Below are positions 1-12,900 of a stretch of 64,000 nucleotides of DNA, piece by piece. The DNA comes from Eremomyces bilateralis CBS 781.70. Taxonomy: Eukaryota; Ascomycota; Dothideomycetes; Eremomycetales; Eremomycetaceae. Position 1 is the stretch's first letter; every line of letters begins with the position of its first letter. A program made the position numbers and the translations under genes. The stretch is taken from assembly GCF_010015585.1 (NCBI RefSeq), contig NW_022985069.1:726318-790317 (forward strand). Direction: 5' to 3'. The notes under the pieces were generated by a model. That model searched no databases and had not been told where the DNA came from. It saw only the letters and a program-made list of their open reading frames with translations.

Positions 1-1
1 T

Positions 2-70
2 CCGGCGAAGGAGTTTAATTTCTTTGAGAAGATGGTGGATTTGTATGATCAATGTTTTGTTATCTCGTAA
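2..70 (+). CDS. 3' tail of a gene cut by the left window edge
   Basis: An open frame enters from the left edge and ends at the TAA at 68-70. It encodes 22 residues, including FNFFEKMVDLYDQCF. The mix of charged and aromatic residues looks like a real protein C-terminus, but there is too little to name a family. It may instead be chance. Confidence 0.35.
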   Translation, partial: PAKEFNFFEKMVDLYDQCFVIS

Positions 71-538
71 CGGCACAGGTACCTGGCGTGTTAAGGCTGT
101 TATACCCACCGCTGATATAGGCAAAGTTAAATATTAATATATTGAACGAGCATAACGTATTTAATGTATAGTTTTCCGCTCTAATTTGAGAACATTCGTA
201 AGGGGAATGCCTTGAGAGTTGAGATGGTGTATCACGATGTCATTTATGTTTGATCCCCCACCCCTGCAGGTGGCGGAGGTTGGCAGGGACAGTTATGAAA
301 CCAGATCCGATGATAGCTTCGGGGACTTACGAACCTCCATCTAACTCTGCCAACGGCCAATTCTGGCCTCCATAATACCCGGGAAATCGAGAGTCACACG
401 CCAATGCTTGGAGTCCTGGCCCCTATTTCCTTTTCCCCTTAGCGACCATGGGACATTGTGTGCAGTCATATATGAGGTATCCGTGAGCCACCAGCTAAAC
501 AGCCGATGTGCAAATAAGCGGTCGATTGTAACTTCAGA
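71..538. other. Intergenic region upstream of the F-box gene
   Basis: AT-rich near 110-180, then mixed composition. It lies between the left-edge tail and the ATG at 539, so it should hold the promoter and 5' UTR of the F-box gene. I see no other gene. Confidence 0.5.
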
Positions 539-3500
539 ATGTCGGGATTCCAGCCTGCTCCCGTGTCGGGAGGGAGCCCCCGTCCCAGCAGTGATAAGGG
601 TGTGCTGTCATCGCTCCGAGCTACCTCTATGGTGCAGACGAAGCACTCGTTGCCAGCCGGTTGGTCTTCTTATACGCCTGCACAACTCAGATATCCAACC
701 AGACATACAGTAACCCTCCAAGGAAATATGCTAATTATTGCCCCTAGAAATCATCCAATTGATCCTCCCCTACCTCCCGATCCCCACCCTCATCAATGTC
801 GCCCGCACCTCCCGCCGAATGCGCGAAATGGTCTACGATGACGCCCTCTGGATCCGCCGGCTGAGCGCCATGGGCCGCTGGGACGAAGGGGAAGCACGGC
901 GGCGATTCGAGGCGGATATGCGCCGGAAACTCCAAGCCCAGCGAGCCAGCCTAGGCATCCCGCCGCTATCAACACCTGCAGGACGAGGCGCTGGCGTAGG
1001 CAGAGGGGGGCCGCAACCCGCAGCGAGCGGCACAGTAGAAACACCACCATCCCAAGCCCGTGACGAAAATCCAGCGGCCGAGACGATCTTCGATGCTGCT
1101 GCAGAAGCGCAACAGAAGCAACCTCCCACCCAACGCCAGTCCGCCACCCACCCATCCCGCTCCAGCAAGTCCTCCGACGGCTTCGAACCCGCCATCCCCG
1201 CCCCCAACGGCCACGCCAACCCCTCTTCCACCACCCAACCCCCCAACACCCTCGACGCATCCCTCACCATAATCCGCAGCCTCCGCTCCCTCCGCGGCGG
1301 CGCCCGCCACGAATATGGTCGCGCCTACAAGGCCCTCGCCCCCTTCTATCGCGACATCGTCAGCTCCGCCTCGCACGGGGATCCGTCGTCGTTTCATGTG
1401 TTCCAAACCTTCCGCGACCCGGAGCAGCAGGCGCGCATGCTCGCGCAGCTGCGCGTGTTCGCGCGGAGTGACAGCGCCATGGGGTGGGAGGTGCGCGAGG
1501 GGCGGCTGGATAGTATGATGGGAGTGTTTGAGAGCGCAGTGTTGCGGGAGTTTGGGAACGGGGTGGATGTCGGGGATACAGAGGGGCGGGTAAGGCGATA
1601 TGCACGGGTGTTGGTGGTGTTGAATGGAGGGGCGTCGGGGGTGGATCTGTGGTTGGCGCGGAATCCAGTGATTGCGGGGAAGCGGGGGTTCGGGGAGCCG
1701 GGGGAATGTTTGATGAGCTTGTCGACGACGCATGTGGTGATGGCGCCGGCGCAGGAGTTTTTTCGGCGGCTGGTGCTGGGGGTGAACGAGCAGAGTAAGA
1801 CGATCGAGCGGGTGTTTCCGGCAAACGTGGAGGTGTTCGTGCCCTTTTTGGAGCGGGTGTGTGAGGATGTGGTGGGCGAGTATGTCACAACGTTGTTCGA
1901 TCAGGCACACGAGAGGAGTTTGGAGGCGTATTTGAGTGCCGTATCAGCGACGTTTGATTTGGTGATGCAGTTTGCGAACGCGATACGACCTCCGAACGTA
2001 CCGATACAGGATCGAGACGAACGCATGGCGAAGGCGATGGCCGAAGTGTTTGAGCCGCATATCGACCTGTATCTGCAGGAGGAGCTAGGGTTCTTCCGGA
2101 AGAAGGCTGATGCGGAGGTCGATGCGTGGGAGAAGCGTCTGAAGGACGAAGAGGCCTCGACGGAGTCCTTTTACATGTCTCATTTCAGCAGACAAGCCGA
2201 GAAGCGAGATTTTCTCACCTCGTTCCGGAAAGTCGTCATGATGCCAGTCCAAGTGGTCGGATCTATCACCGCGCCTATGACAGCGCCATTCTCCAACCGA
2301 CCCGCCTCTATTTCGGCAGCAGCTCCGAGTGGCGATATGCTGCATCCCTCCAGAGCATCCAGTCCCGCCCCTACCGACCGATCCAACAGCCCTCGAAACC
2401 CAAAGGCCCCGACCGACGAACTCGCCGCTAAAGCTGCCCTCCTCAACACCCGCCTCGAAGGCATCAAAAGCCTCTTCTCCATCGAAATGGCCCTCAACCT
2501 CGTCCACACCGCCAAAACCTCCCTCGAGCGCACCGCCCGCTTCGCCCAACGACCTCCTCCCCCCTCCAAATCCGCCCCCGCCCGCATCTTCCACCCCATC
2601 CTCGCTGCTCGCGCCCAAGAAGCCCGCGAACAATGCGAAATCATCTTCGTCACGCTTCTCCAAATCCTCGGCTCCCGACACATCCAATCGGGGTTCACGA
2701 CCGCGATTACGCACCTCAGCGCCTACAACCCTCGCGCTGCCGCCTCCCACGCCGGGACGGACGGCGCGCCCACCCAGCCGCGGGTGGAGCCGCTCGTCAC
2801 CTTCCTCGAGCTGGTCAACGTTGGCGACCTGATCCAGCAGATGATCGACGTGTTCTACGTGCAGGAGCTGGTGGGGCCGAAGCTGGTGGAGCGGGATGAC
2901 TTCCTGTCGGCGGCGGCGAAGGAGAAGAAACGGTTCGAGCAGATGCTGGATGGGCAAGTGGCGAGCGGGCTGAATCAGGGGATCGACGTGTTGATGGAGG
3001 AGGTGGAGTATATGATGGCGACGATGCAGCAGGTGGAGGAGTTTTGTCCGGCGGCCGGGGTGGTGGAGGTGGGGAGGAGTGAGACAGCGGGGAGGGTGGT
3101 AGAGGTGGTGCGGGAGCATTTGGAGATGTTGGTGGGGAGCACGGATCGGAATGTGTTGGAAGTGTTTAATCAGGAGGTGGGGGTGAGGTTGTTTGGGGCG
3201 CTGTGTAAGCATATCAAGCGGCAGCGGGTGAGTGTGGATGGAGCGGTGAGGTTGATCAGGTATGCTTGCCATGATTTCTCAATCCTTTCGTTCATGTATA
3301 TTCCCTTCGATTTGCTTTCCTTTCCTTATCCCATCTCTTCCCCAATCAATCTCTTTCATCCCGGTTTGCTAACCCCTCCTCGAAGCGACATGAACCACTA
3401 CTACTCCTACATTGTCACGCTCAAGAACAAACTCCTCACCGAATACTTCATCGCACTACGGGAAGTGGCGCAGATCTTCTTGATCTCCGGAAAACACGCC

Positions 3501-3656
3501 AAGGAGATTGCCACCATCATCGCGGACCCCGACCGATACCAGGGCATTTTCCGACCGGAAGACGTGTATGAGTTCGCTGAAAGGAGGGCAGATTGGCTGA
3601 TGATCAAGCCTAATGTTGAAAGAGCTATGTATGGTGCGGGTTGTGTGGTTATGTAG
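539..3656 (+). CDS. RCY1: Recyclin-1-like F-box protein with Sec10-like exocyst domain
   Basis: Model: join(539..659, 748..3259, 3386..3656), 967 aa. The first intron has a tgctaatt branch point and ends ccctag at 747. Splicing gives SLPAEIIQLILPYLP, a clean F-box start (about residues 38-82). Next comes a Ser/Pro/Gln-rich linker (about 105-220), then a long helical region matching the Sec10-like domain of the Rcy1 family. The protein ends in CVVM, a CaaX prenylation box, and yeast Rcy1 also ends in a CaaX box. Known family role: F-box subunit that binds Skp1 and acts in endosome-to-plasma-membrane recycling (v-SNARE Snc1, Ypt31/32). The second intron (3260-3385) is 126 nt, stop-free and a multiple of three, so an unspliced message stays open. 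Its branch point is gctaac at 3368. Confidence 0.88.
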
Positions 3657-4731
3657 GGGAGGGGAGGGGAGGGATGGGGGGTATATTGAGAGGATTCTTT
3701 GGCGGGTGTTTGGAAAGACAAACTTGGAGATTATTTGCATAGCGATTTGGTGAAAGACAGGTACGGTTAAGGGCATTGGGTAAATGGGGACTGATTGATC
3801 ATTGTGACTTGCACTCTTGCACTCCTTTGCTTCTCCATTGCTGCTCCATCGCGCTGTTTCTCCTTCCATGATTACCGAATTGGGATGTGGCTGTAGAAAT
3901 GGAACAGAAATCCCTGTCTGTGTCGTGCTGCAGGCATCAAGGCCATTAGGCATCAAACAGCAGCACCGAACAGAAACGGAAGTCACGACTCACAAGCCAC
4001 CTGCATCGTGCATCGAAGAAGTCACATGTCACACGTCACATGCCACTTTTGCTTCAAGAATGAAAGTGAAGATGCAATCGACATATCCATAGCTTCTTTA
4101 AATACCTAATTCACTTATTGTTATCGTTGGGTCAAGCTAGAAGGATTCGATTGTGCTGTATATCATTGTCATGCTTCGGCTTGCCAACCACCCAATATCC
4201 CTGTCCTCTCACACTCTCATGAGGATCGGAGCTTTTACTCTTTGACGCCGTCGCAATTCTGTAGAGTGAATGAACGTCACTTTATTACATATCCGCTTCA
4301 GCTCTTCGTCTTCCACTTCAACAGGATTCACTTCACCTCTCACTCTCTGGCTCCTCTCTGACTTGGGTTTCTTCCTTCTCCTCACTTCATCCCGCTGCCA
4401 ATCCCGTGGTGTTCATAAGATTGATTCCCTGCACCACTCTGACGCCACACGAGAGCAAGCATTCTCTCATCCATGATCCATCCAGGGTAGCACCACCGAA
4501 CCGAACCGAACCTTACAGCAAAGAAGAACTGCTGTCGTCCACTCGACCCTGGTTACCACCACGTCGGTCCAGTCCGCGAGGCGCCCAGTTCAGCCCATTC
4601 CGAACCTTACTGGCACCGTGAGACATCATTCTCTCAAGTCCTCATCTTGACCATCTGGAGTTCTTGATCTCTCTTGTCTGCTCTTCTTGACCACTTCATC
4701 TGGAGCTCCCTCACTTGATCACTCGTGAGCT
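3657..4731. other. Intergenic region, probable promoter and leader of the SWIB gene
   Basis: About 1.1 kb without a convincing gene. The stretch at 4280-4700 is rich in C and T (ctcttct, cttgacca), typical of the leader and start region of fungal housekeeping genes. Small ORFs here show no family features. Confidence 0.5.
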
Positions 4732-5889
4732 ATGGAGACCGAACCCTTGCCGTGTAAGTGGAACTATTATTGGAGAAACGACCTTTCGGAATGCAATGGC
4801 GCTAATGGATTGCCTTTCTACAGTGTCGGCCCAGCAGGAGAATGACTTCTCCAAGATCATTGACGACATTCTCGCCGAAAGCGATATCAATACCGTCTCA
4901 TCCAAGTCCATTCGCAAGGGCGTGCAAGCCAAAGTCGGCTATGACCTCACCCCATATAAGGTTCGTCGAGCTCTCTCATCCACCTCCGACCATCCCTCCC
5001 TTTGGTCCATATCCGACCACTTCCCCAACATCCCACCATCCACCAACTAACCCTCTCCAGAAATCCGTCGTAACCCTCATCCTCCAACGCTTTGACGCCT
5101 TCACTGCGACCAACAACGCCCCCGCGCACCCCACCACCAACGGTACCACCGCCCCCTCCGCATCCCCTCCCCACCCCACCACCAACGGCATCTCCACGCC
5201 CACCCCACCCGCCAACCGCAAGCGACCCTCTGCCCCCGACTCCCCCGCCGCGCACACCAGCACGGCCTTCTCTCCGCCTCCCAGCAAAAAACACCGCCAC
5301 ACGGCATCCGTCGAAGAAGACGACGCAGCGTTCGCAGCGCGGTTGCAGGCGGAGGAGAACGCGCGGACGGCGCGCACGACGCGGGGTGCGGGGAACGGAA
5401 AGCGGAAAACGGCGCCGCGAAAGAAGAGCACGCCGAAGAAGAAGAGCGCGAGTCGGGTGACGGATGATAGTGGGGAGGAGGGGGAGGGTGGAGAGGGTGG
5501 GGAGAGGAAGGTGAATCGGACGGGAGGGTTTCATAAGCCGTTCAATTTGAGTCCGAGTTTGAGTGAGATGTTGGGAGGGGTGACACAGGTGAGTAACTAC
5601 GAGGCCTGGTCACAGGACTAGAACGCAAGCAAGCAAACAAGCGCGCAAGCGAGGAAGGTTGCGAGTGCGAGACAGAAGCTAATGAGGTTATCCCTCGCCA
5701 TAGCTCTCCCGACCCCAAACCGTCAAACACATATGGGAGTACATCCGCGCGCACGACCTCCAAGACCCTGCCGACAAGCGCCATATCATCTGCGACGAAC
5801 CCATGCGCGCCGTCTTCAAGCAGGACAAGGTCCACATGTTCACCATGAACAAGCTCCTCAACCAGAACCTGTACGCCCCGGACGAATAG
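4732..5889 (+). CDS. UAF30: SWIB/DEK_C domain protein, Uaf30/Spp27-like
   Basis: Model: join(4732..4753, 4824..4960, 5061..5588, 5704..5889), 290 aa. Exon 1 codes METEPLP and ends at gtaagt; branch points gctaat (4801) and ctaac (5047) support introns 1 and 2. The N-terminus (about 10-65) is a DEK_C fold: SKSIRKGVQAKVGYDLTPYK joined to KSVVTLILQRFD. The middle is low complexity with a Lys/Arg-rich nuclear-localisation-like run (KRKTAPRKKSTPKKK). The C-terminus (about 207-286) is a SWIB/MDM2 domain: FHKPFNLSPSLSEMLGG, then TVKHIWEYIRAHDLQDP and FTMNKLLNQNLY. The family includes yeast Uaf30 and fission yeast Spp27, subunits of the upstream activation factor that drives RNA polymerase I at rDNA. 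A general chromatin SWIB role is the alternative. Confidence 0.85.
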
Positions 5890-7568
5890 GAGATAGTGAG
5901 GTGGGCGGGGAAGCCAGATGGGCGGGCGCGGAGGGCGCAGCGGGTAGCGGCGAAGGCGACGGGGCAATAGTAGGATTAGGAGGACAGGCACCACCGACGT
6001 GAGCGCGAGCGACGCCGGACGCAGATGGAAGACGTGGCACTCAACACGCGGGTGGGGAACACGCGGAAGGAGTTGACCTGGCTCTACTACCTCGATCCTG
6101 AATGGGTGGAGCTCGATTGATGGATTTGACTGATTGATTGATTGAATGGATGGATTTGCTTGCTTGCTTAAGGCCGACGATACTGGCGCACACGGAAATT
6201 TTCGGCGTTTTCCTCTTTCGTGCTGCTTGCTTACTTTCTCATGACTGGGACGACGGCGGCATGGTTTCGGTGCCTGCTTTTTAGTCGCGGGGTGCTTTTT
6301 TCGAGGGGGTCCTGATCGTTGGGATTGGGTGTGTGGGGACGTTGGCGGTTCATTCGACAGACGCAGCGCGGGAGTTGCGAGCTTCTTCGGCTTCCCTCTG
6401 CGGTTCCGATCGTCGCTGGGTCGCTTATGTCCGTCCGTACTCGCCTTCGTCATCGTATAGGATCTGGACCGTGGACTTGACTTCATACATGAAAATTCAG
6501 CGACCAGTGCGTGGTCTGGGGTATCAGGACGTGGAGGTCGCGGAGGTCAGGGGAAAGGGGTCGTGGAGTGGCATTACATGGCATGATTCAGCTTAGCCTT
6601 CTGCAGGTTTCCTTCGGATCAAAAGCTGGATTTTGAGCGGAATACCAATACGACGAGCTTCCAGCCGTTTTGCTGATTTGACTACTTGTATCTACCCAAG
6701 TGCATATCTATATCTGAGAAATGCAGTCGGTGCTCATGGGATGGGTGGTCTCAGTTGATATACATATCCGGAGTTACATAGGGACTTAATGCTACTTAAC
6801 AGGAATTAGTACGTTCCCTTTGCATAATTCTCGGTGATTACAAGGACAAAATGCCTAGGATTTTACCAGAGCCGTATGTTCAGGAGAGTATAAGGTGTAA
6901 ATACAGCATATTGCCCACTACCTATCCCACGTATCTAGCAGCTTCCAAACCGAACACTGCAACCAGCGAGCGCCGAGAGCCGTGTGCGAGTGGACAAGGC
7001 GATAAGGCGTCGAGAATTCAGCAGGCATCCAGTGGTGATGACGCCAGTCCATGTGACACGGAATTGTCAACGCCATTCTCCGACTTCATGTTTGAATATA
7101 CTCATGATTGCCATTATCAACTTCGCCAATCTGCCCTTAGCCATTCGCTTGAATCGTTCGAATCATCCAAGTTCGTTGAGAAGCTCTGGATAACTGTTTT
7201 TGGCAGCCCTGAATCACTCTTAAACCACAGGAGAGCTGATGTTTTGGTATGAATCCCCCAGCGCCTGCCATGAAACCGTATCAGCGGTGATGGCGTCCGG
7301 TGCCAGAAACTCGGAGAAATATCTGACTGACCTCGAACAGGTAGTGAATCCAAATCAGATATCCCCTAGTGGCGTCGACGTGCTACCCGAGACACTGCCA
7401 ATATCACTTCGACCCCTCCATAAAGCTACAGACACTTCCAGAACCCATCTCCAAAGCCGCCACCCTGTCCGCTTCTGCAGCCTTTCTTTCATTTCCACCT
7501 CCGAACCATTACATCGAACCCAGAAAAACCACTCGAAAGCTTTGCTCCTCGGAGCCTGTCCCGTAGCC
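5890..7568. other. Intergenic region between the SWIB and UBX genes
   Basis: About 1.7 kb. A short coding-looking stretch sits at 5980-6120 (see findings), followed by a GATT/GCTT microsatellite at 6115-6170. The rest (6200-7568) holds scattered short ORFs with no family features and presumably the UBX promoter. I chose the UBX start at 7569 because its N-terminal domain begins there; the open frame running further upstream does not look coding. Confidence 0.45.
6115..6170 (+). repeat. Short GATT/GGAT/TGCT microsatellite-like tract
   Basis: Runs of tgattgattgattg, then gaatggatgga, then tgcttgcttgctt. The tract is simple and imperfect. A related gcaagcaagcaaac run lies in the last intron of the SWIB gene. 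Confidence 0.6.
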
Positions 7569-9357
7569 ATGGACGACGAAACCATCGGATCATTCATGAC
7601 CATCACCTCCGCCACCCCGCAACAAGCCCAAAGCTACCTCCAGATCGCCGACGGCAACCTCGAGCAAGCCATCCAGCTCTTCTTCGACAGCCCCGGCCTC
7701 GACGTTGCCGGAGCCCAACCCACCACCGCGCCTACTGCGCCCGCACCGCCCGCGCCGTCGCACCCTAGCGCCCCGTACACCGAGGACGACGATGGCATAA
7801 TCCACATTGACTCGGACGACGAGACTCCGGAAGCGGGTACGCCGCAGCCGCAGCAGCCCGCACCGACGCAGCAGACGTATCAGCCGGATGCGATGTTTGA
7901 GGACGATGAGGCGTTGGCGAGACGGTTGCAGGAGGAGATGTACGCGGGCGGGGATATGTCGGCCGGAGTGGATGCGGAGGGGGTGAGGGCTCCGTTGGCG
8001 AGGACGAGAGAGACGTTGGTGGGGCCGGATGCGGAGTACGGGGGGGAGGATGGCATTCAGGCGTCGATTGCACAGCAGCTGATGGAGCGGGAGAGGAGAA
8101 GAGCGGCGGGTAAGTTCTCCAGTACCTTGATTGAAAATACGGTTCCGTCTGGTTATTCTAACTTGGTTTTCTTGAAAAGGTCGCCCTGGTATCTTCAATC
8201 AACGCGAATCTCAACCTACCATTTGGGAAGACAACGATCCTGTCACCTCACAGCGAGAATTGGCTCGTGCCACCGGAGGCGCGTCCGACGCTTCATCGAA
8301 ATCCAGCCACCTCGCCAATCTGTTCCGCCCGCCCTTCGAACTGCTCACCAACCTGTCCTGGGAAGAAGCCCGCGAGGAAGGCAAGGACCAAGAAAAATGG
8401 CTCCTCGTCAACATCCAAGAGCCGTCCGTCTTCGACTGCCAAGTCCTCAATCGCGACATCTGGAAAGACAAGGGCATCGTCGAAGCCGTCCGCGAGAATT
8501 TCATCTTCCTGCAATACACCAACAACGACCCCCGCGCCATGCCCTACGTCCAATACTACTTCCACACCCACGAATCCCCCGACGCATACCCGCACATCGC
8601 CATCGTCGACCCCCGCACCGGCGAGCAAGTCAAAGTCTGGTCCGGTCCCCCCGGCCCCAAACCTGCCGACTTCCTCACCGACCTCCATGAGTTCCTCGAC
8701 CGCTACAGCCTCAACGTCCACGCCCGCAACCCCGTCGCAACCCGCAAGCCCGCACCCCGCCGCGAGACCCAAGTCGAGCGCATGACTGAGGACGAAATGC
8801 TCGAAATGGCCGTCCGCAACTCCCTCGCCGCCGACCACGGCTCCGCGTCTCGCGCCCTCGACCCTGACGCGCTGACCAAGAGCGACGGTTCCACCCCCTC
8901 CAGCGACGACTCCGCCCTGCGCATCGACAAGGGCAAGGCCCGCGCATCCACCCCCTCCACCCCCGCCGAGGCGAATGGCCTCGCGCCCTTCGCACCCGAC
9001 GCACGCCAACCCTCCCCCTCCCCAGCACCCCCCTCCCTCTTCTCCACGATCCGCTCCGACGCACCACACACCGAACCGGCCGCGGATCCCGCCACCACGA
9101 CGCGCATCCAGTTCCGACATCCGTCCGGGCGGGTGATCCGACGGTTCGGGCTCGAGGAGCCGGTGGGGCGGATCTACGAGTGGTTGAAAGCGGAGCCGGA
9201 GGCGATTGGGGGGCGGGACGGGGAGGGGAGGGCGAGAGAGTTTGAGTTGGTGAGCATGGGGAGGAATTTGATGGGAGAGGGAAGGGTGGGGTTGGAGGGG
9301 AGTGTGAGGGAGGCGGGGTTGATGAATGGGACGGTGATGGTGGAGTTTGTGGGGTAG
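7569..9357 (+). CDS. UBX-domain Cdc48/p97 adaptor (UBA-UAS-UIM-UBX), Ubx5/UBXN7-like
   Basis: Model: join(7569..8109, 8180..9357), 572 aa; the intron starts gtaagt and ends gaaaag. Residues 1-45 (MDDETIGSFMTITSATPQ, ..AIQLFF) are a UBA-like ubiquitin-binding fold. An acidic low-complexity linker follows. Residues about 222-354 are a thioredoxin-like UAS domain (WLLVNIQEPSVFDCQVLNRD, FLQYTNNDP). TEDEMLEMAVRNSLAAD (about 383-399) is a ubiquitin-interacting motif. Residues about 487-572 are the UBX domain (TRIQFRHPSGRVIRRF). This order matches Ubx5/UBXN7, which brings Cdc48/p97 to ubiquitylated clients of cullin ligases. The next gene, converging from the right, encodes the proteasome adaptor Ecm29. 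Confidence 0.9.
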
Positions 9358-9926
9358 GTGAGGGGAGTATCCCGATCGTTGGAGAGAGCAGCGGAGTGGA
9401 CGAGGGAATGGATAGAAAAGTCGAGTGCATTTGATACGAGGGGTATGGTGGTAGAGTTCTGAGTTTCATGCGGTGAATACGTCGACTATGATTAAGTACG
9501 CCATGGGATAGACGTTGCATTATCTGCGAGGTAATCTGGCGCTTTAGATAGGTACCTTTCCGGTATTTTTGCCAACACGCAACATTCAACTTGGCTGCTT
9601 TGAGCAAATGGGACATAATTAGCACAACTGATACTCACATACCCTGCATTCCTCTAGTGTAAGATCACTGGACGATTTAGAAGAGTCCTACACAACTGAA
9701 CCCAGCAAAATGTCGACAAACAAACCATGTATCTTATGCTCTAACCCGAATCTATGACGCTCCACGCTCTATGAATACCGTAACCCGGGTATCCCATACT
9801 CGGGATCCATTTCCCCTGAACCAACCCTCGTCCACCATGTTCATCGCCTCTTTCAACGTCCCACATTTCGATACATGCTCTATCACTATTGCAACCCATC
9901 CCACCCTCGCCATCCACCCCCTTAAC
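9358..9926. other. Convergent 3' region between UBX and ECM29
   Basis: Both flanking genes end here, so it should carry two 3' UTRs and terminators. I see no gene. Confidence 0.55.
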
Positions 9927-12900
9927 TCACCCCTCCCTCTCCTCCACCACCTTCAACGCCTCCTCCAACGTCTCCCTCACCCCCGGCGAAATCTCACCCT
10001 CCACCATCTCCCCCACCCGCGCCCATATCACCTCATTCGCCTTCTCCCATCGCTTCCCCGCCAGTACCTTAATCTGCCGCGCCCGCCGCGCCCGCAGCGC
10101 CTCGTGTGGCGGCTCGGTGTCGAAGAGCACGGTGCGCAGGTGCTCGAGCACCCTGTCCTCGGCGGCGCCGAGCGTGGGTTCGGGGTGATCCGGGAATTTA
10201 GTGAGGAAGGCGTCGAGGGAGGAGGCGATGGTGGTGTGGATGGGGTTGGAGGCGGAGGCGGTGGCGACGTGGATGGTTTGGAGGTATTGGGTGATTAGGG
10301 TGGCAGAGTCTGGTGAGGTTAGTTGGTGAACGACGAGACGGAGGATGGATGGGAGAATTCATGGATGAGGATGGGGAGGTGCTTACCATTGCTTTGAAAT
10401 ACCGCGTCGTTGAAAGCATTGCCCATCGCCTGAATCGCAGCGATCAAGGTCTCGTCCCGCAGCGACCCTTTGACAGTCGAGTCGTCGCCGTCGACATCCA
10501 TATCATCCTCATTCACTAACAATGTCTTCACAACCTCATGCGCCTTCTCAAACGCCGTCCTCGAGAGTCCGTCATCGTCTTGCAGCCCGGCGATCTTCCC
10601 AATAGCCATCAAGGCAGTTGGTCGATACTTGGAGTTCTGCCTCCCCGCTTCCCGGGCTGCGATCCCCACGATGTCTTTCGTGGACATTTCGTCCTCACGC
10701 CAGAGGTGCTCGGTCTTCTCGACGAAGGAGACGAAGGCAGTCAGAACTCCCTCTTTCCCATCCCACGTTTTCCCAGCCAACGCTTTCTTCAAAGCAGGAT
10801 AGACGACATCCGCTTGGTCCTTGTTGATCGTACTGGAGGCCTGGATGATGCTGTTGATGACGTCTGCCACCGTTCGCGCGGCAGTGTGTTTGAGCACCCA
10901 CTTCGGCGAATCCAAGTGCAGCTTCGATATATCGATGATCTCATTTAGATAGAGAAGGACCGACCTGGATCCGCCGACCGTATCGTCCCACGCTTTCTGG
11001 TATTCGTCCTTGACGCTGGCGACGCTGTCATGTTTGGCGAAGAAGACGAACGGCAGGATATCCGCCGCAACAGCCTTGAGCCGGTCGGATGCGTGCTTCG
11101 CAACCGCGTAGACGATGTCACCAGAAACCGTGCGTTTCCGATCGTCGTCGGCGGTAAGGTAGAGGTTACGGCAGAACTCAAAGAGTCGAAAGATTTGGGC
11201 ATCGGACGCAATCCGCGCCAGATACCCCGCGGCAACGGCGTAGGAAGTGGACACAGTCTCGTTTCGGTCGAGCACGTATTTCTGTAAGAGGACTAAAAAA
11301 CTGTTGGCTTTTGCCTGCTTGAAAACTTGGTGGTGTCGGGTGGCCAGGGAAACGAGGACACGCCCGGCGCCGATTTTCGAGGGCAACCCGACGGCAGTTC
11401 GCATGGCGATCTCGAGGCAGGGGACAAGGCGGTCCATGGTCTCGTCGTCCACGAGATCAAGGCAGCGCTCAATTGCATCCATGAGCGGGCTCGCGCGAAT
11501 CGAGTTCAATCGCATCGCGTCGATCTTCTCCTCGGTCAAGTCGTACTTGTCCGCGTTCAGATGGATATAGTTGATCTCCTGTGGTTCCAACGATGTGAGC
11601 AGCCCGATGATCCGCTCGACAAGCTCGGGGATGAACGGTCGGAGGGCTTCGGCGCTGGCTTTCTTGACGATGTCTAGCAGCGCCGTGATCGAGAATACCT
11701 GCACTTCTTTGGCGCTGGACTCAAGTCCCGCGGGGGAAAGGAGAAATGGCACGACGTCGGTTAACATCGCGTGGGATTTCGATCTCGACATTTTCGATCC
11801 CGAACCGCTTTCAAGCGATCTGGTGACGATTCCTGTCAACGTCCTCGCAAGGCCCGCTGCGGCCGCTCTGACCGACTCTTTAATGTCGTCGAGCACCTTG
11901 AAGCAACTAGCCCAGATCTCGCCCAGATATTTGTAATACATCTCGAATGGCTTGGATTGAACGAGGTCCGCGATGGCAGCACAGCACGCCTGTCGCACCC
12001 GCCATTCCTTCCCGGAGAGGATATGACGCAGCAAATCCTCCATGATGGGATCGAAATACTTGTCGAGCGTCGCGGAAGTGTCGGGGACAAGTGCGGTCCA
12101 AATATCGTTCATGGCTCTTCGCACGTTCTCAACTGGATCGAATCGGTATCGATAGAGCTTCGGGTACAGCTTAGGATTCTCGGCCAGATATCCATCGACG
12201 CTTGAGCTTGAAAGGACGCTGCTCAACCCGAACTTGCCGAATGCGGCTCGACTAGACCACATCGCATTATTCGAGGCAATAGCCATGTACTTGTAGACAA
12301 GTGTCGAATCCCCAGCTTCCTGTGCCAAGTTTAGGATGTCTCCGTACGTCTTGATCGAGCCGTCACGATTGCGCAGCATCCCTTCGTCGAAGAGCTCCGT
12401 GTCTTCCGTGACATTTCCGGACAGCTGTGACTTGCTCTCCGAGAAGGCATTCACAAGGTTCCGGACCAAATCGTCCTTGAGGTCCCGATCGCCCATCTCG
12501 TATACAGTTCCAAGGCCTCGTGAGGCGGCTTCTTGTACCATCTCGTCTCGATCGGACAAGCAGTGTAGAAATGCAGTTTGACACTGAGTCAAGTACTTCT
12601 TCATCTCCTTCAGATGTCCGCAGTACTGGACGAGGCACAGTAGCCAAATGGCCGCCGCCTTCCTCAATGCGGGCTTCGCGTTCCGACAATCTTTTAGCAC
12701 ACTTTCCATGATGGTAGGTACTGCCTGTGGGTCATCCACTTCGTCCAGTGAAAGTTTCAACGAGTGCTCGCGTAGGTTAACCATGACCTTTGAGGCCCAC
12801 CCCCCTGCGAAGCAGGATATTGCCTCGCCCACAGCAAATTGCGTCTCAGTCTGCCGGACTTCGTGCAGATCCCTAAACGCATCTAAAGCCATTTTGAAGT

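Noticed and set aside
969-1910. Long minus-strand ORF opposite the F-box gene
   Set aside because: It is a shadow of the GC-rich coding strand; its translation is His/Pro/Arg-rich with no domain, whereas the plus strand has F-box and Sec10 features.
5542-6486. 314-codon minus ORF at the end of the SWIB gene
   Set aside because: It overlaps the SWIB domain exon and simple repeats; its composition is Ser/Pro/Arg-rich with no family features.
6851-7252. 133-codon plus ORF upstream of the UBX gene
   Set aside because: No domain, and its frame is not connected to the UBX start by a visible intron.
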